NCBI GenBank assembly: GCA_948470475.1
Contig: OX419339.1
Span: 16,824,863-16,888,862 of the forward strand
Direction: 5' to 3'
DNA from: Galaxea fascicularis
Taxonomy: Eukaryota; Cnidaria; Anthozoa; Scleractinia; Euphylliidae
DNA: 64,000 nucleotides
Part shown: one piece after another, positions 44,597 through 56,900 of the stretch
Numbering within the stretch: position 1 is the first letter of the stretch
Layout: each line of letters starts with the position of its first letter
Made by a program: the position numbers and the translations under genes
Notes under the pieces: generated by a model
The model's database searches: none
What the model was told of the DNA's origin: nothing
Seen by the model: only the letters and a program-made list of their open reading frames with translations

Positions 44597-44896
44597 TCAT
44601 TTCGTCACTATTCCCCACCCCTCCGCCCTCATTTGCCACCATTTGTTACCATTCGCCACTATTCGTCGCTATTCGCCACTATTCGTCACTATTCGTCACT
44701 ATTCGTCACTATTCGTCACTGTTCGCGACTATTCGCTATTCGCTGTTCGCTGTTCGCTGTTCGCTGTTCGCTGTTCGCTGTTCGCTGTTCGCTGTTCGCT
44801 GTTCGCTGTTCGCTGTTCGCTATTCGTGACTATTCGCTGTTCACTGTTCGCTATTCGTGACTATTCGCTATTCGCTATTCGGGTTTTCCAGACACC
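44597..44896 (-). repeat. Right terminal inverted repeat of heptamers, probable transposase promoter
   Basis: Reverse complement of the left arm: GGTGTCTGG, A-rich CCCG, GCGAATA/GCGAACA heptamers (44730-44880), then GTGACGAATA decamers. It lies immediately upstream of transposase exon 1, so promoter activity is plausible but not shown. Confidence 0.85.
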
Positions 44897-44905
44897 ATCG
44901 TCAGC

Positions 44906-45989
44906 TCTTTCTTCAAGAAACACGGGCGTGATGAGGTCTTGAAAAATAAAATTGATTCTAATCGAAAAAACTAGCGGGAATGAATGTGTCTATTCAAAGA
45001 TCAGATGAAAATGTAAACAAGAATGTTTAGCGTGAATCAACGAATTATACTAAGTTTGTAATTCGAGTGTGTAGAGTGTATTCTTATCCGAATGATGAAA
45101 TCAAACAAGAATGTTTTGCGTGCTTGATCAAAATGAAGTTGTAAAGTCTATATGGAAGATGAATTTGTCAAACTTATCACACGGCGTTTTGTCGGCAGAA
45201 CCACGTGCTTCGCTCTCATTGTGTAATCAGAAGTAAACACGGTTTTTGATTCGAGTTTTACCTTGGCTTATTGTAGAAAAAGACGAAAACTTGAATCAAA
45301 GCGCCAACGGAGAACCATCTTCGATTACGATGGAAACATTGAAAGCTAATGACAGTTCCACTTTAGTTCAGTTTACTTATGAAATGTTTTAATATTACAG
45401 AGACACACAGCGAAATGTGAATATAAATGAATAGACAGCGGCGCAGAGGGACCTCGACGAAAAGAATAGTTCATTAGATGTTATTGTTACATGCAAATTT
45501 CAGTCAAACCGAATTCACCTGCAAAACATGTTATTGTGGTCACTGAGGCGAGAATACAAACATCTTTTCTCAAAGTTGACCGAAATCATTTTTACCGTAA
45601 CAGTTTTTTTTTATGAAGTTGTATTCGGTTCCTGCGGGCATCTCGCTTCCTCGAGGTCTTAAAAGCACCCTTTGGGCCGACCTTTAAAGTGGTTTGATTC
45701 AACTCTCAGTTACAGGTATTAAAACAAGAGTCGGTTTAAGTTGTTTGAAACGATCAATTGAAGCGCACGTACGACTAATGATGATGAATTACACGGACTC
45801 GAAAATTAAACACACAATACAGACACTTAAAATGCAGTGAATTTCAAATGAATAAAAGGCAACCGCATTTCTTTCAAGCAATTTCAAACGCTTTATTGCA
45901 TTACCCAGGCCATAACTGAACGTTGGACCTCAACCACAGTTTGCAGTCTGGGTTGCTCACAATGCGCAAAGGTGCCCACCGTTAACTCT
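44906..45989. other. Non-coding stretch
   Basis: AT-rich with no supported gene or repeat. Confidence 0.35.
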
Positions 45990-46108
45990 GTGTTGTTCTG
46001 AGCTGCTCTTTAATAGCTTAGAGTTGCTCTGTGTTGCTCTGAGCTGCTCTTTAATAGCTCAGAGTTGCCCTGTGTTGCTCTGAGCTGCTCTTTAATAGCT
46101 CAGAGTAC
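45990..46108. repeat. Tandem repeat of about 48 bp, 2.5 copies
   Basis: The phrase GAGCTGCTCTTTAATAGCT plus CAGAGTTGC-CTGTGTTGCTCT repeats from about 45998 to 46106, with few differences between copies. Confidence 0.75.
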
Positions 46109-46566
46109 GTTGCTCTGAGTAAAATAATTTAATTGGTCGATGTGTCGACCGAACAACTCAATAAATATTGACTCTCGGCAATGTTGCTCATTTATTGCCC
46201 AAAATTGCTCGCAACATTGTAGAGACGGTTGACTGAGAATGATTCCAACAAATTTTAATCGAAAAGTAATTGATTCCCCTAGCAAGTCAGCTTGGGTACC
46301 CAGTGTAAAACGTAAGACCAATAAAACGTCGCCATCATCAGTTCTCAACATAAGAATCATCATCTTTATTAAGTACAAAATTAGTTCGTATAACTTGCAC
46401 TGAATTAAAAAAGAAATCCCTATCGAAACCACAAAGCGGCTCTAAATCAGACCTCATTGATCTTTCGTCGATGTCTTAACAACTGAATATAGAAATTCAC
46501 TCCTGACTCTTAGTAACACATGAAGTCAGTCGTTGCAGATCTCATATCATTTGATTTTTTAATTGA
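46109..46566. other. Non-coding stretch, 3' flank of the acidic-protein gene
   Basis: The minus-strand frame at 46100-46432 has no domain and no support. The region probably contains the 3' untranslated part of the gene at 46567. Confidence 0.35.
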
Positions 46567-47232
46567 TCAAGTGTAAAAAGGTTCGTAAAACTTTCTCTTC
46601 CCTGCTTCAAATGTTACGTTGTCGTCATCAGTCGATGTTTCTTTAGTAATATCCTCCACGTCAAACAGACTGTTCAACAGATACTTTCGCTTACTGACGG
46701 CAGCTTCTACAGCCTCCGTATATTCCATTTCATCGTCTTCCATAAAGTTTCGTAATGTTTTCATGACCTTTCTGTGCACCGAGTCAGTTTTTAGGTTGTG
46801 ATACCACCTCAGGTAATGTAAATACAAGTGTCGTAGCTTTTTGCGGTAAACAGGAAGCAGAACGTTAGACGCTTGAGCCTCAGCATCATCCTTTGACAAA
46901 CCCTGGCGTAGATATTCTTCCACCTGTTCTTCCCGAGCTGAATTCAGGTCATTTATAACTTCTTCTCGTAGTTTTTCCCAAGGATCAACTGTCTCATTTT
47001 CTGTATCACTGTCGTCAGTTTGTTCGCTACTTTCGCCTTCGTTCTCATCATCATCACCATCATCGCCATCGTCCCCATCCTCGTCAAGGTCTTCATTTAC
47101 ACCATTTTCTTGTGTATTGTCCGCTTCGTAGGTTTCAGTTCTTCGTTTCAAAACAGACGAACTTAGCAAATCCTTGTAACCTCCTTGTGTGTCCCTCGGA
47201 GAGTCAGTCGTTGCAGACACGCGCTCCTCCAA
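46567..47232 (-). CDS. Acidic multicopy-family protein, N-terminus missing
   Basis: A 221-codon minus-strand frame with no ATG in its first half, so it is an exon or a 5'-truncated copy. It reads a short linker with LKRRTETYEADNTQENG, a strongly acidic Asp/Gly/Glu/Ser stretch, then a folded-looking, Trp/Tyr-rich segment (DPWEKLREEVINDL, then YRKKLRHLYLHYLRWYHNLK) and VHRKVMKTLRNFM, ending in KRKYLLNSLFDVED and an aromatic tail. I do not recognise the family. The plus-strand zinc-finger start at 47354 ends in the same NLKRRTETY peptide right before the gap, so the two are relatives in opposite orientation. The full protein probably has an N-terminal Cys/His finger followed by this acidic and helical part. 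Confidence 0.55.
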   Translation of the reverse strand: MEERVSATTDSPRDTQGGYKDLLSSSVLKRRTETYEADNTQENGVNEDLDEDGDDGDDGDDDENEGESSEQTDDSDTENETVDPWEKLREEVINDLNSAREEQVEEYLRQGLSKDDAEAQASNVLLPVYRKKLRHLYLHYLRWYHNLKTDSVHRKVMKTLRNFMEDDEMEYTEAVEAAVSKRKYLLNSLFDVEDITKETSTDDDNVTFEAGKRKFYEPFYT

Positions 47233-47279
47233 GTCAGTTGTTTAGCGTTTCTAGACACTCGAAAAGAGTGACTCAGCCT

Positions 47280-47286
47280 TATAAAT
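47280..47286 (+). promoter_or_regulatory. TATA-like box
   Basis: TATAAAT lies 74 bases upstream of the plus-strand ATG at 47354, a spacing compatible with a short 5' untranslated region. It is supported only by sequence resemblance. Confidence 0.3.
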
Positions 47287-47353
47287 TAAATGGACTAAAG
47301 TTTTGTGCTCATTTCTTATTAAACCTTCATCGAGTTACGACGGCGAGAGAGTG

Positions 47354-47512
47354 ATGCATTTTTGTCAATTTTGTGGGAGAGCATTCAGCCATAAGTTCAA
47401 CAGAATTCGACACGAGGCAGTGAGTTGTCCTAAACGATTTGATGGCGAAGAAGAAGAAATGACCAGTCTTTCAAATGAGGAAGAAAACTTGAAACGAAGA
47501 ACTGAAACCTAC
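47354..47512 (+). CDS. Zinc-finger N-terminus of the same family, runs into the gap
   Basis: The ATG at 47354 (context GAGTGATGC) starts MHFCQFCGRAFSHKFNRIRH. The Cys/His pattern CQFC...H...C resembles a C2H2/C2HC finger: C-x2-C, then His after 12 residues and Cys four residues later. An acidic EEEEMTSLSNEEENL follows, then KRRTETY, where the sequence is lost in the 200-base gap. The shared KRRTETY matches the minus-strand relative at 46567-47232. The remainder of the gene is not on the other side of the gap, which starts in satellite DNA, so the gene is incomplete in this assembly. Confidence 0.55.
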
Positions 47513-47712
47513 NNNNNNNNNNNNNNNNNNNNNNNNNNNNNNNNNNNNNNNNNNNNNNNNNNNNNNNNNNNNNNNNNNNNNNNNNNNNNNNNNNNNNNNN
47601 NNNNNNNNNNNNNNNNNNNNNNNNNNNNNNNNNNNNNNNNNNNNNNNNNNNNNNNNNNNNNNNNNNNNNNNNNNNNNNNNNNNNNNNNNNNNNNNNNNNN
47701 NNNNNNNNNNNN
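47513..47712. other. Assembly gap (200 N)
   Basis: 200 undetermined bases. The round length suggests a placeholder, so the true distance and the adjacency of its two sides are unknown. Confidence 0.98.
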
Positions 47713-47740
47713 AAGAGTGTTTTTATTAACAAAATATTGA

Positions 47741-47752
47741 GGTCACGTGACC
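47741..47752. promoter_or_regulatory. Palindromic CACGTG motif A of the satellite (first copy)
   Basis: GGTCACGTGACC, a perfect 12-bp palindrome, recurs every 503 bp. GTCACGTGAC is the form bound by TFEB/MITF and USF type bHLH-Zip proteins in animals. Binding here is not shown. Confidence 0.55.
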
Positions 47753-47912
47753 GGTGCTTCTGACACCACTAGAGGATAGCAGTGACTAAGATTAAGTGAA
47801 GGACAGGGCAAGAGTTGGGATTTAAGGGCCCCAGTTGATTTTCTGACCTTCAGGTTACGTTCTAGGGGCTTAGGGTAGGGCTAGACTCAGATTTGGGGCA
47901 AGAGCATGAACA

Positions 47913-47924
47913 AGCCACGTGGCT
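47913..47924. promoter_or_regulatory. Palindromic CACGTG motif B of the satellite (first copy)
   Basis: AGCCACGTGGCT, a second perfect 12-bp palindrome, lies 172 bp after motif A and also recurs every 503 bp. It has the E-box core; function is unknown. Confidence 0.5.
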
Positions 47925-50900
47925 AACACTCCCAGCACACTTTGACGACATAGACCAGGCACGGTAGGTTATTTGGCTAGATTGACACCAATTCCGTTTT
48001 GATTGAGCCTGTAATCTTCAAAATATCTACTCCCGTTACCTCCAGTTGGTGCTTTGCCACAATCTTGACCTATTTGCTGCCTGTCCCAGATACCCTTTTT
48101 GTTCAACTCTTCGTCCTGTGCTCAGTATGACACAAAAACTTGCAGAGATACGTTTCTTCATGCGTTTTGCCTGTTTACAGCGTCCCCGAATTGAAACTGT
48201 GAAATTACTTACAGAAAGAGTGTTTTTATTAACAAAATATTGAGGTCACGTGACCGGTGCTTCTGACACCACTAGAGGATAGCAGTGACTAAGATTAAGT
48301 GAAGGACAGGGCAAGAGTTGGGATTTAAGGGCCCCAGTTGATTTTCTGACCTTCAGGTTACGTTCTAGGGGCTTAGGGTAGGGCTAGACTCAGATTTGGG
48401 GCAAGAGCATGAACAAGCCACGTGGCTAACACTCCCAGCACACTTTGACGACATAGACCAGGCACGGTAGGTTATTTGGCTAGATTGACACCAATTCCGT
48501 TTTGATTGAGCCTGTAATCTTCAAAATATCTACTCCCGTTACCTCCAGTTGGTGCTTTGCCACAATCTTGACCTATTTGCTGCCTGTCCCAGATACCCTT
48601 TTTGTTCAACTCTTCGTCCTGTGCTCAGTATGACACAAAAACTTGCAGAGATACGTTTCTTCATGCGTTTTGCCTGTTTACAGCGTCCCCGAATTGAAAC
48701 TGTGAAATTACTTACAGAAAGAGTGTTTTTATTAACAAAATATTGAGGTCACGTGACCGGTGCTTCTGACACCACTAGAGGATAGCAGTGACTAAGATTA
48801 AGTGAAGGACAGGGCAAGAGTTGGGATTTAAGGGCCCCAGTTGATTTTCTGACCTTCAGGTTACGTTCTAGGGGCTTAGGGTAGGGCTAGACTCAGATTT
48901 GGGGCAAGAGCATGAACAAGCCACGTGGCTAACACTCCCAGCACACTTTGACGACATAGACCAGGCACGGTAGGTTATTTGGCTAGATTGACACCAATTC
49001 CGTTTTGATTGAGCCTGTAATCTTCAAAATATCTACTCCCGTTACCTCCAGTTGGTGCTTTGCCACAATCTTGACCTATTTGCTGCCTGTCCCAGATACC
49101 CTTTTTGTTCAACTCTTCGTCCTGTGCTCAGTATGACACAAAAACTTGCAGAGATACGTTTCTTCATGCGTTTTGCCTGTTTACAGCGTCCCCGAATTGA
49201 AACTGTGAAATTACTTACAGAAAGAGTGTTTTTATTAACAAAATATTGAGGTCACGTGACCGGTGCTTCTGACACCACTAGAGGATAGCAGTGACTAAGA
49301 TTAAGTGAAGGACAGGGCAAGAGTTGGGATTTAAGGGCCCCAGTTGATTTTCTGACCTTCAGGTTACGTTCTAGGGGCTTAGGGTAGGGCTAGACTCAGA
49401 TTTGGGGCAAGAGCATGAACAAGCCACGTGGCTAACACTCCCAGCACACTTTGACGACATAGACCAGGCACGGTAGGTTATTTGGCTAGATTGACACCAA
49501 TTCCGTTTTGATTGAGCCTGTAATCTTCAAAATATCTACTCCCGTTACCTCCAGTTGGTGCTTTGCCACAATCTTGACCTATTTGCTGCCTGTCCCAGAT
49601 ACCCTTTTTGTTCAACTCTTCGTCCTGTGCTCAGTATGACACAAAAACTTGCAGAGATACGTTTCTTCATGCGTTTTGCCTGTTTACAGCGTCCCCGAAT
49701 TGAAACTGTGAAATTACTTACAGAAAGAGTGTTTTTATTAACAAAATATTGAGGTCACGTGACCGGTGCTTCTGACACCACTAGAGGATAGCAGTGACTA
49801 AGATTAAGTGAAGGACAGGGCAAGAGTTGGGATTTAAGGGCCCCAGTTGATTTTCTGACCTTCAGGTTACGTTCTAGGGGCTTAGGGTAGGGCTAGACTC
49901 AGATTTGGGGCAAGAGCATGAACAAGCCACGTGGCTAACACTCCCAGCACACTTTGACGACATAGACCAGGCACGGTAGGTTATTTGGCTAGATTGACAC
50001 CAATTCCGTTTTGATTGAGCCTGTAATCTTCAAAATATCTACTCCCGTTACCTCCAGTTGGTGCTTTGCCACAATCTTGACCTATTTGCTGCCTGTCCCA
50101 GATACCCTTTTTGTTCAACTCTTCGTCCTGTGCTCAGTATGACACAAAAACTTGCAGAGATACGTTTCTTCATGCGTTTTGCCTGTTTACAGCGTCCCCG
50201 AATTGAAACTGTGAAATTACTTACAGAAAGAGTGTTTTTATTAACAAAATATTGAGGTCACGTGACCGGTGCTTCTGACACCACTAGAGGATAGCAGTGA
50301 CTAAGATTAAGTGAAGGACAGGGCAAGAGTTGGGATTTAAGGGCCCCAGTTGATTTTCTGACCTTCAGGTTACGTTCTAGGGGCTTAGGGTAGGGCTAGA
50401 CTCAGATTTGGGGCAAGAGCATGAACAAGCCACGTGGCTAACACTCCCAGCACACTTTGACGACATAGACCAGGCACGGTAGGTTATTTGGCTAGATTGA
50501 CACCAATTCCGTTTTGATTGAGCCTGTAATCTTCAAAATATCTACTCCCGTTACCTCCAGTTGGTGCTTTGCCACAATCTTGACCTATTTGCTGCCTGTC
50601 CCAGATACCCTTTTTGTTCAACTCTTCGTCCTGTGCTCAGTATGACACAAAAACTTGCAGAGATACGTTTCTTCATGCGTTTTGCCTGTTTACAGCGTCC
50701 CCGAATTGAAACTGTGAAATTACTTACAGAAAGAGTGTTTTTATTAACAAAATATTGAGGTCACGTGACCGGTGCTTCTGACACCACTAGAGGATAGCAG
50801 TGACTAAGATTAAGTGAAGGACAGGGCAAGAGTTGGGATTTAAGGGCCCCAGTTGATTTTCTGACCTTCAGGTTACGTTCTAGGGGCTTAGGGTAGGGCT

Positions 50901-53900
50901 AGACTCAGATTTGGGGCAAGAGCATGAACAAGCCACGTGGCTAACACTCCCAGCACACTTTGACGACATAGACCAGGCACGGTAGGTTATTTGGCTAGAT
51001 TGACACCAATTCCGTTTTGATTGAGCCTGTAATCTTCAAAATATCTACTCCCGTTACCTCCAGTTGGTGCTTTGCCACAATCTTGACCTATTTGCTGCCT
51101 GTCCCAGATACCCTTTTTGTTCAACTCTTCGTCCTGTGCTCAGTATGACACAAAAACTTGCAGAGATACGTTTCTTCATGCGTTTTGCCTGTTTACAGCG
51201 TCCCCGAATTGAAACTGTGAAATTACTTACAGAAAGAGTGTTTTTATTAACAAAATATTGAGGTCACGTGACCGGTGCTTCTGACACCACTAGAGGATAG
51301 CAGTGACTAAGATTAAGTGAAGGACAGGGCAAGAGTTGGGATTTAAGGGCCCCAGTTGATTTTCTGACCTTCAGGTTACGTTCTAGGGGCTTAGGGTAGG
51401 GCTAGACTCAGATTTGGGGCAAGAGCATGAACAAGCCACGTGGCTAACACTCCCAGCACACTTTGACGACATAGACCAGGCACGGTAGGTTATTTGGCTA
51501 GATTGACACCAATTCCGTTTTGATTGAGCCTGTAATCTTCAAAATATCTACTCCCGTTACCTCCAGTTGGTGCTTTGCCACAATCTTGACCTATTTGCTG
51601 CCTGTCCCAGATACCCTTTTTGTTCAACTCTTCGTCCTGTGCTCAGTATGACACAAAAACTTGCAGAGATACGTTTCTTCATGCGTTTTGCCTGTTTACA
51701 GCGTCCCCGAATTGAAACTGTGAAATTACTTACAGAAAGAGTGTTTTTATTAACAAAATATTGAGGTCACGTGACCGGTGCTTCTGACACCACTAGAGGA
51801 TAGCAGTGACTAAGATTAAGTGAAGGACAGGGCAAGAGTTGGGATTTAAGGGCCCCAGTTGATTTTCTGACCTTCAGGTTACGTTCTAGGGGCTTAGGGT
51901 AGGGCTAGACTCAGATTTGGGGCAAGAGCATGAACAAGCCACGTGGCTAACACTCCCAGCACACTTTGACGACATAGACCAGGCACGGTAGGTTATTTGG
52001 CTAGATTGACACCAATTCCGTTTTGATTGAGCCTGTAATCTTCAAAATATCTACTCCCGTTACCTCCAGTTGGTGCTTTGCCACAATCTTGACCTATTTG
52101 CTGCCTGTCCCAGATACCCTTTTTGTTCAACTCTTCGTCCTGTGCTCAGTATGACACAAAAACTTGCAGAGATACGTTTCTTCATGCGTTTTGCCTGTTT
52201 ACAGCGTCCCCGAATTGAAACTGTGAAATTACTTACAGAAAGAGTGTTTTTATTAACAAAATATTGAGGTCACGTGACCGGTGCTTCTGACACCACTAGA
52301 GGATAGCAGTGACTAAGATTAAGTGAAGGACAGGGCAAGAGTTGGGATTTAAGGGCCCCAGTTGATTTTCTGACCTTCAGGTTACGTTCTAGGGGCTTAG
52401 GGTAGGGCTAGACTCAGATTTGGGGCAAGAGCATGAACAAGCCACGTGGCTAACACTCCCAGCACACTTTGACGACATAGACCAGGCACGGTAGGTTATT
52501 TGGCTAGATTGACACCAATTCCGTTTTGATTGAGCCTGTAATCTTCAAAATATCTACTCCCGTTACCTCCAGTTGGTGCTTTGCCACAATCTTGACCTAT
52601 TTGCTGCCTGTCCCAGATACCCTTTTTGTTCAACTCTTCGTCCTGTGCTCAGTATGACACAAAAACTTGCAGAGATACGTTTCTTCATGCGTTTTGCCTG
52701 TTTACAGCGTCCCCGAATTGAAACTGTGAAATTACTTACAGAAAGAGTGTTTTTATTAACAAAATATTGAGGTCACGTGACCGGTGCTTCTGACACCACT
52801 AGAGGATAGCAGTGACTAAGATTAAGTGAAGGACAGGGCAAGAGTTGGGATTTAAGGGCCCCAGTTGATTTTCTGACCTTCAGGTTACGTTCTAGGGGCT
52901 TAGGGTAGGGCTAGACTCAGATTTGGGGCAAGAGCATGAACAAGCCACGTGGCTAACACTCCCAGCACACTTTGACGACATAGACCAGGCACGGTAGGTT
53001 ATTTGGCTAGATTGACACCAATTCCGTTTTGATTGAGCCTGTAATCTTCAAAATATCTACTCCCGTTACCTCCAGTTGGTGCTTTGCCACAATCTTGACC
53101 TATTTGCTGCCTGTCCCAGATACCCTTTTTGTTCAACTCTTCGTCCTGTGCTCAGTATGACACAAAAACTTGCAGAGATACGTTTCTTCATGCGTTTTGC
53201 CTGTTTACAGCGTCCCCGAATTGAAACTGTGAAATTACTTACAGAAAGAGTGTTTTTATTAACAAAATATTGAGGTCACGTGACCGGTGCTTCTGACACC
53301 ACTAGAGGATAGCAGTGACTAAGATTAAGTGAAGGACAGGGCAAGAGTTGGGATTTAAGGGCCCCAGTTGATTTTCTGACCTTCAGGTTACGTTCTAGGG
53401 GCTTAGGGTAGGGCTAGACTCAGATTTGGGGCAAGAGCATGAACAAGCCACGTGGCTAACACTCCCAGCACACTTTGACGACATAGACCAGGCACGGTAG
53501 GTTATTTGGCTAGATTGACACCAATTCCGTTTTGATTGAGCCTGTAATCTTCAAAATATCTACTCCCGTTACCTCCAGTTGGTGCTTTGCCACAATCTTG
53601 ACCTATTTGCTGCCTGTCCCAGATACCCTTTTTGTTCAACTCTTCGTCCTGTGCTCAGTATGACACAAAAACTTGCAGAGATACGTTTCTTCATGCGTTT
53701 TGCCTGTTTACAGCGTCCCCGAATTGAAACTGTGAAATTACTTACAGAAAGAGTGTTTTTATTAACAAAATATTGAGGTCACGTGACCGGTGCTTCTGAC
53801 ACCACTAGAGGATAGCAGTGACTAAGATTAAGTGAAGGACAGGGCAAGAGTTGGGATTTAAGGGCCCCAGTTGATTTTCTGACCTTCAGGTTACGTTCTA

Positions 53901-56900
53901 GGGGCTTAGGGTAGGGCTAGACTCAGATTTGGGGCAAGAGCATGAACAAGCCACGTGGCTAACACTCCCAGCACACTTTGACGACATAGACCAGGCACGG
54001 TAGGTTATTTGGCTAGATTGACACCAATTCCGTTTTGATTGAGCCTGTAATCTTCAAAATATCTACTCCCGTTACCTCCAGTTGGTGCTTTGCCACAATC
54101 TTGACCTATTTGCTGCCTGTCCCAGATACCCTTTTTGTTCAACTCTTCGTCCTGTGCTCAGTATGACACAAAAACTTGCAGAGATACGTTTCTTCATGCG
54201 TTTTGCCTGTTTACAGCGTCCCCGAATTGAAACTGTGAAATTACTTACAGAAAGAGTGTTTTTATTAACAAAATATTGAGGTCACGTGACCGGTGCTTCT
54301 GACACCACTAGAGGATAGCAGTGACTAAGATTAAGTGAAGGACAGGGCAAGAGTTGGGATTTAAGGGCCCCAGTTGATTTTCTGACCTTCAGGTTACGTT
54401 CTAGGGGCTTAGGGTAGGGCTAGACTCAGATTTGGGGCAAGAGCATGAACAAGCCACGTGGCTAACACTCCCAGCACACTTTGACGACATAGACCAGGCA
54501 CGGTAGGTTATTTGGCTAGATTGACACCAATTCCGTTTTGATTGAGCCTGTAATCTTCAAAATATCTACTCCCGTTACCTCCAGTTGGTGCTTTGCCACA
54601 ATCTTGACCTATTTGCTGCCTGTCCCAGATACCCTTTTTGTTCAACTCTTCGTCCTGTGCTCAGTATGACACAAAAACTTGCAGAGATACGTTTCTTCAT
54701 GCGTTTTGCCTGTTTACAGCGTCCCCGAATTGAAACTGTGAAATTACTTACAGAAAGAGTGTTTTTATTAACAAAATATTGAGGTCACGTGACCGGTGCT
54801 TCTGACACCACTAGAGGATAGCAGTGACTAAGATTAAGTGAAGGACAGGGCAAGAGTTGGGATTTAAGGGCCCCAGTTGATTTTCTGACCTTCAGGTTAC
54901 GTTCTAGGGGCTTAGGGTAGGGCTAGACTCAGATTTGGGGCAAGAGCATGAACAAGCCACGTGGCTAACACTCCCAGCACACTTTGACGACATAGACCAG
55001 GCACGGTAGGTTATTTGGCTAGATTGACACCAATTCCGTTTTGATTGAGCCTGTAATCTTCAAAATATCTACTCCCGTTACCTCCAGTTGGTGCTTTGCC
55101 ACAATCTTGACCTATTTGCTGCCTGTCCCAGATACCCTTTTTGTTCAACTCTTCGTCCTGTGCTCAGTATGACACAAAAACTTGCAGAGATACGTTTCTT
55201 CATGCGTTTTGCCTGTTTACAGCGTCCCCGAATTGAAACTGTGAAATTACTTACAGAAAGAGTGTTTTTATTAACAAAATATTGAGGTCACGTGACCGGT
55301 GCTTCTGACACCACTAGAGGATAGCAGTGACTAAGATTAAGTGAAGGACAGGGCAAGAGTTGGGATTTAAGGGCCCCAGTTGATTTTCTGACCTTCAGGT
55401 TACGTTCTAGGGGCTTAGGGTAGGGCTAGACTCAGATTTGGGGCAAGAGCATGAACAAGCCACGTGGCTAACACTCCCAGCACACTTTGACGACATAGAC
55501 CAGGCACGGTAGGTTATTTGGCTAGATTGACACCAATTCCGTTTTGATTGAGCCTGTAATCTTCAAAATATCTACTCCCGTTACCTCCAGTTGGTGCTTT
55601 GCCACAATCTTGACCTATTTGCTGCCTGTCCCAGATACCCTTTTTGTTCAACTCTTCGTCCTGTGCTCAGTATGACACAAAAACTTGCAGAGATACGTTT
55701 CTTCATGCGTTTTGCCTGTTTACAGCGTCCCCGAATTGAAACTGTGAAATTACTTACAGAAAGAGTGTTTTTATTAACAAAATATTGAGGTCACGTGACC
55801 GGTGCTTCTGACACCACTAGAGGATAGCAGTGACTAAGATTAAGTGAAGGACAGGGCAAGAGTTGGGATTTAAGGGCCCCAGTTGATTTTCTGACCTTCA
55901 GGTTACGTTCTAGGGGCTTAGGGTAGGGCTAGACTCAGATTTGGGGCAAGAGCATGAACAAGCCACGTGGCTAACACTCCCAGCACACTTTGACGACATA
56001 GACCAGGCACGGTAGGTTATTTGGCTAGATTGACACCAATTCCGTTTTGATTGAGCCTGTAATCTTCAAAATATCTACTCCCGTTACCTCCAGTTGGTGC
56101 TTTGCCACAATCTTGACCTATTTGCTGCCTGTCCCAGATACCCTTTTTGTTCAACTCTTCGTCCTGTGCTCAGTATGACACAAAAACTTGCAGAGATACG
56201 TTTCTTCATGCGTTTTGCCTGTTTACAGCGTCCCCGAATTGAAACTGTGAAATTACTTACAGAAAGAGTGTTTTTATTAACAAAATATTGAGGTCACGTG
56301 ACCGGTGCTTCTGACACCACTAGAGGATAGCAGTGACTAAGATTAAGTGAAGGACAGGGCAAGAGTTGGGATTTAAGGGCCCCAGTTGATTTTCTGACCT
56401 TCAGGTTACGTTCTAGGGGCTTAGGGTAGGGCTAGACTCAGATTTGGGGCAAGAGCATGAACAAGCCACGTGGCTAACACTCCCAGCACACTTTGACGAC
56501 ATAGACCAGGCACGGTAGGTTATTTGGCTAGATTGACACCAATTCCGTTTTGATTGAGCCTGTAATCTTCAAAATATCTACTCCCGTTACCTCCAGTTGG
56601 TGCTTTGCCACAATCTTGACCTATTTGCTGCCTGTCCCAGATACCCTTTTTGTTCAACTCTTCGTCCTGTGCTCAGTATGACACAAAAACTTGCAGAGAT
56701 ACGTTTCTTCATGCGTTTTGCCTGTTTACAGCGTCCCCGAATTGAAACTGTGAAATTACTTACAGAAAGAGTGTTTTTATTAACAAAATATTGAGGTCAC
56801 GTGACCGGTGCTTCTGACACCACTAGAGGATAGCAGTGACTAAGATTAAGTGAAGGACAGGGCAAGAGTTGGGATTTAAGGGCCCCAGTTGATTTTCTGA

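Larger units (their letters stand above)
36845..44896. mobile_element. Complete Mutator-like (MULE) DNA transposon with heptamer-repeat TIRs
   Basis: An 8052-bp element. The 9-bp ATCGTCAGC is duplicated at 36836-36844 and 44897-44905, the size typical of Mutator insertions. Both ends carry inverted copies of GGTGTCTGG followed by A(A/T)ACCCGAATAGCG and about 300 bp of GCGAATA/GCGAACA heptamers. The left end has one extra G. The interior holds a five-exon minus-strand transposase gene (44512 to 39066) with all phases compatible and motifs intact. Two smaller MITEs (37152-37301 and 37416-37560) are nested near the left end. The element looks structurally autonomous. Confidence 0.92.

Noticed and set aside
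36845..44896. A CRISPR array or telomere-like tract, suggested by the regular GCGAACA repeats
   Set aside because: There are no spacers, the unit is not a known telomere motif, and the two arrays are inverted ends of one transposon with a 9-bp target duplication.
47741..47752. Evidence that the satellite is a 5S rRNA, snRNA or histone gene repeat
   Set aside because: I compared the unit by eye with the conserved parts of 5S, U1, U2, U5 and U6 RNAs and found no match on either strand.
48046..48243. A 65-codon frame repeated in nearly every satellite unit
   Set aside because: It begins at TTG, not ATG, has no domain, and one unit carries a stop in it. Its recurrence simply reflects the identical repeat units.
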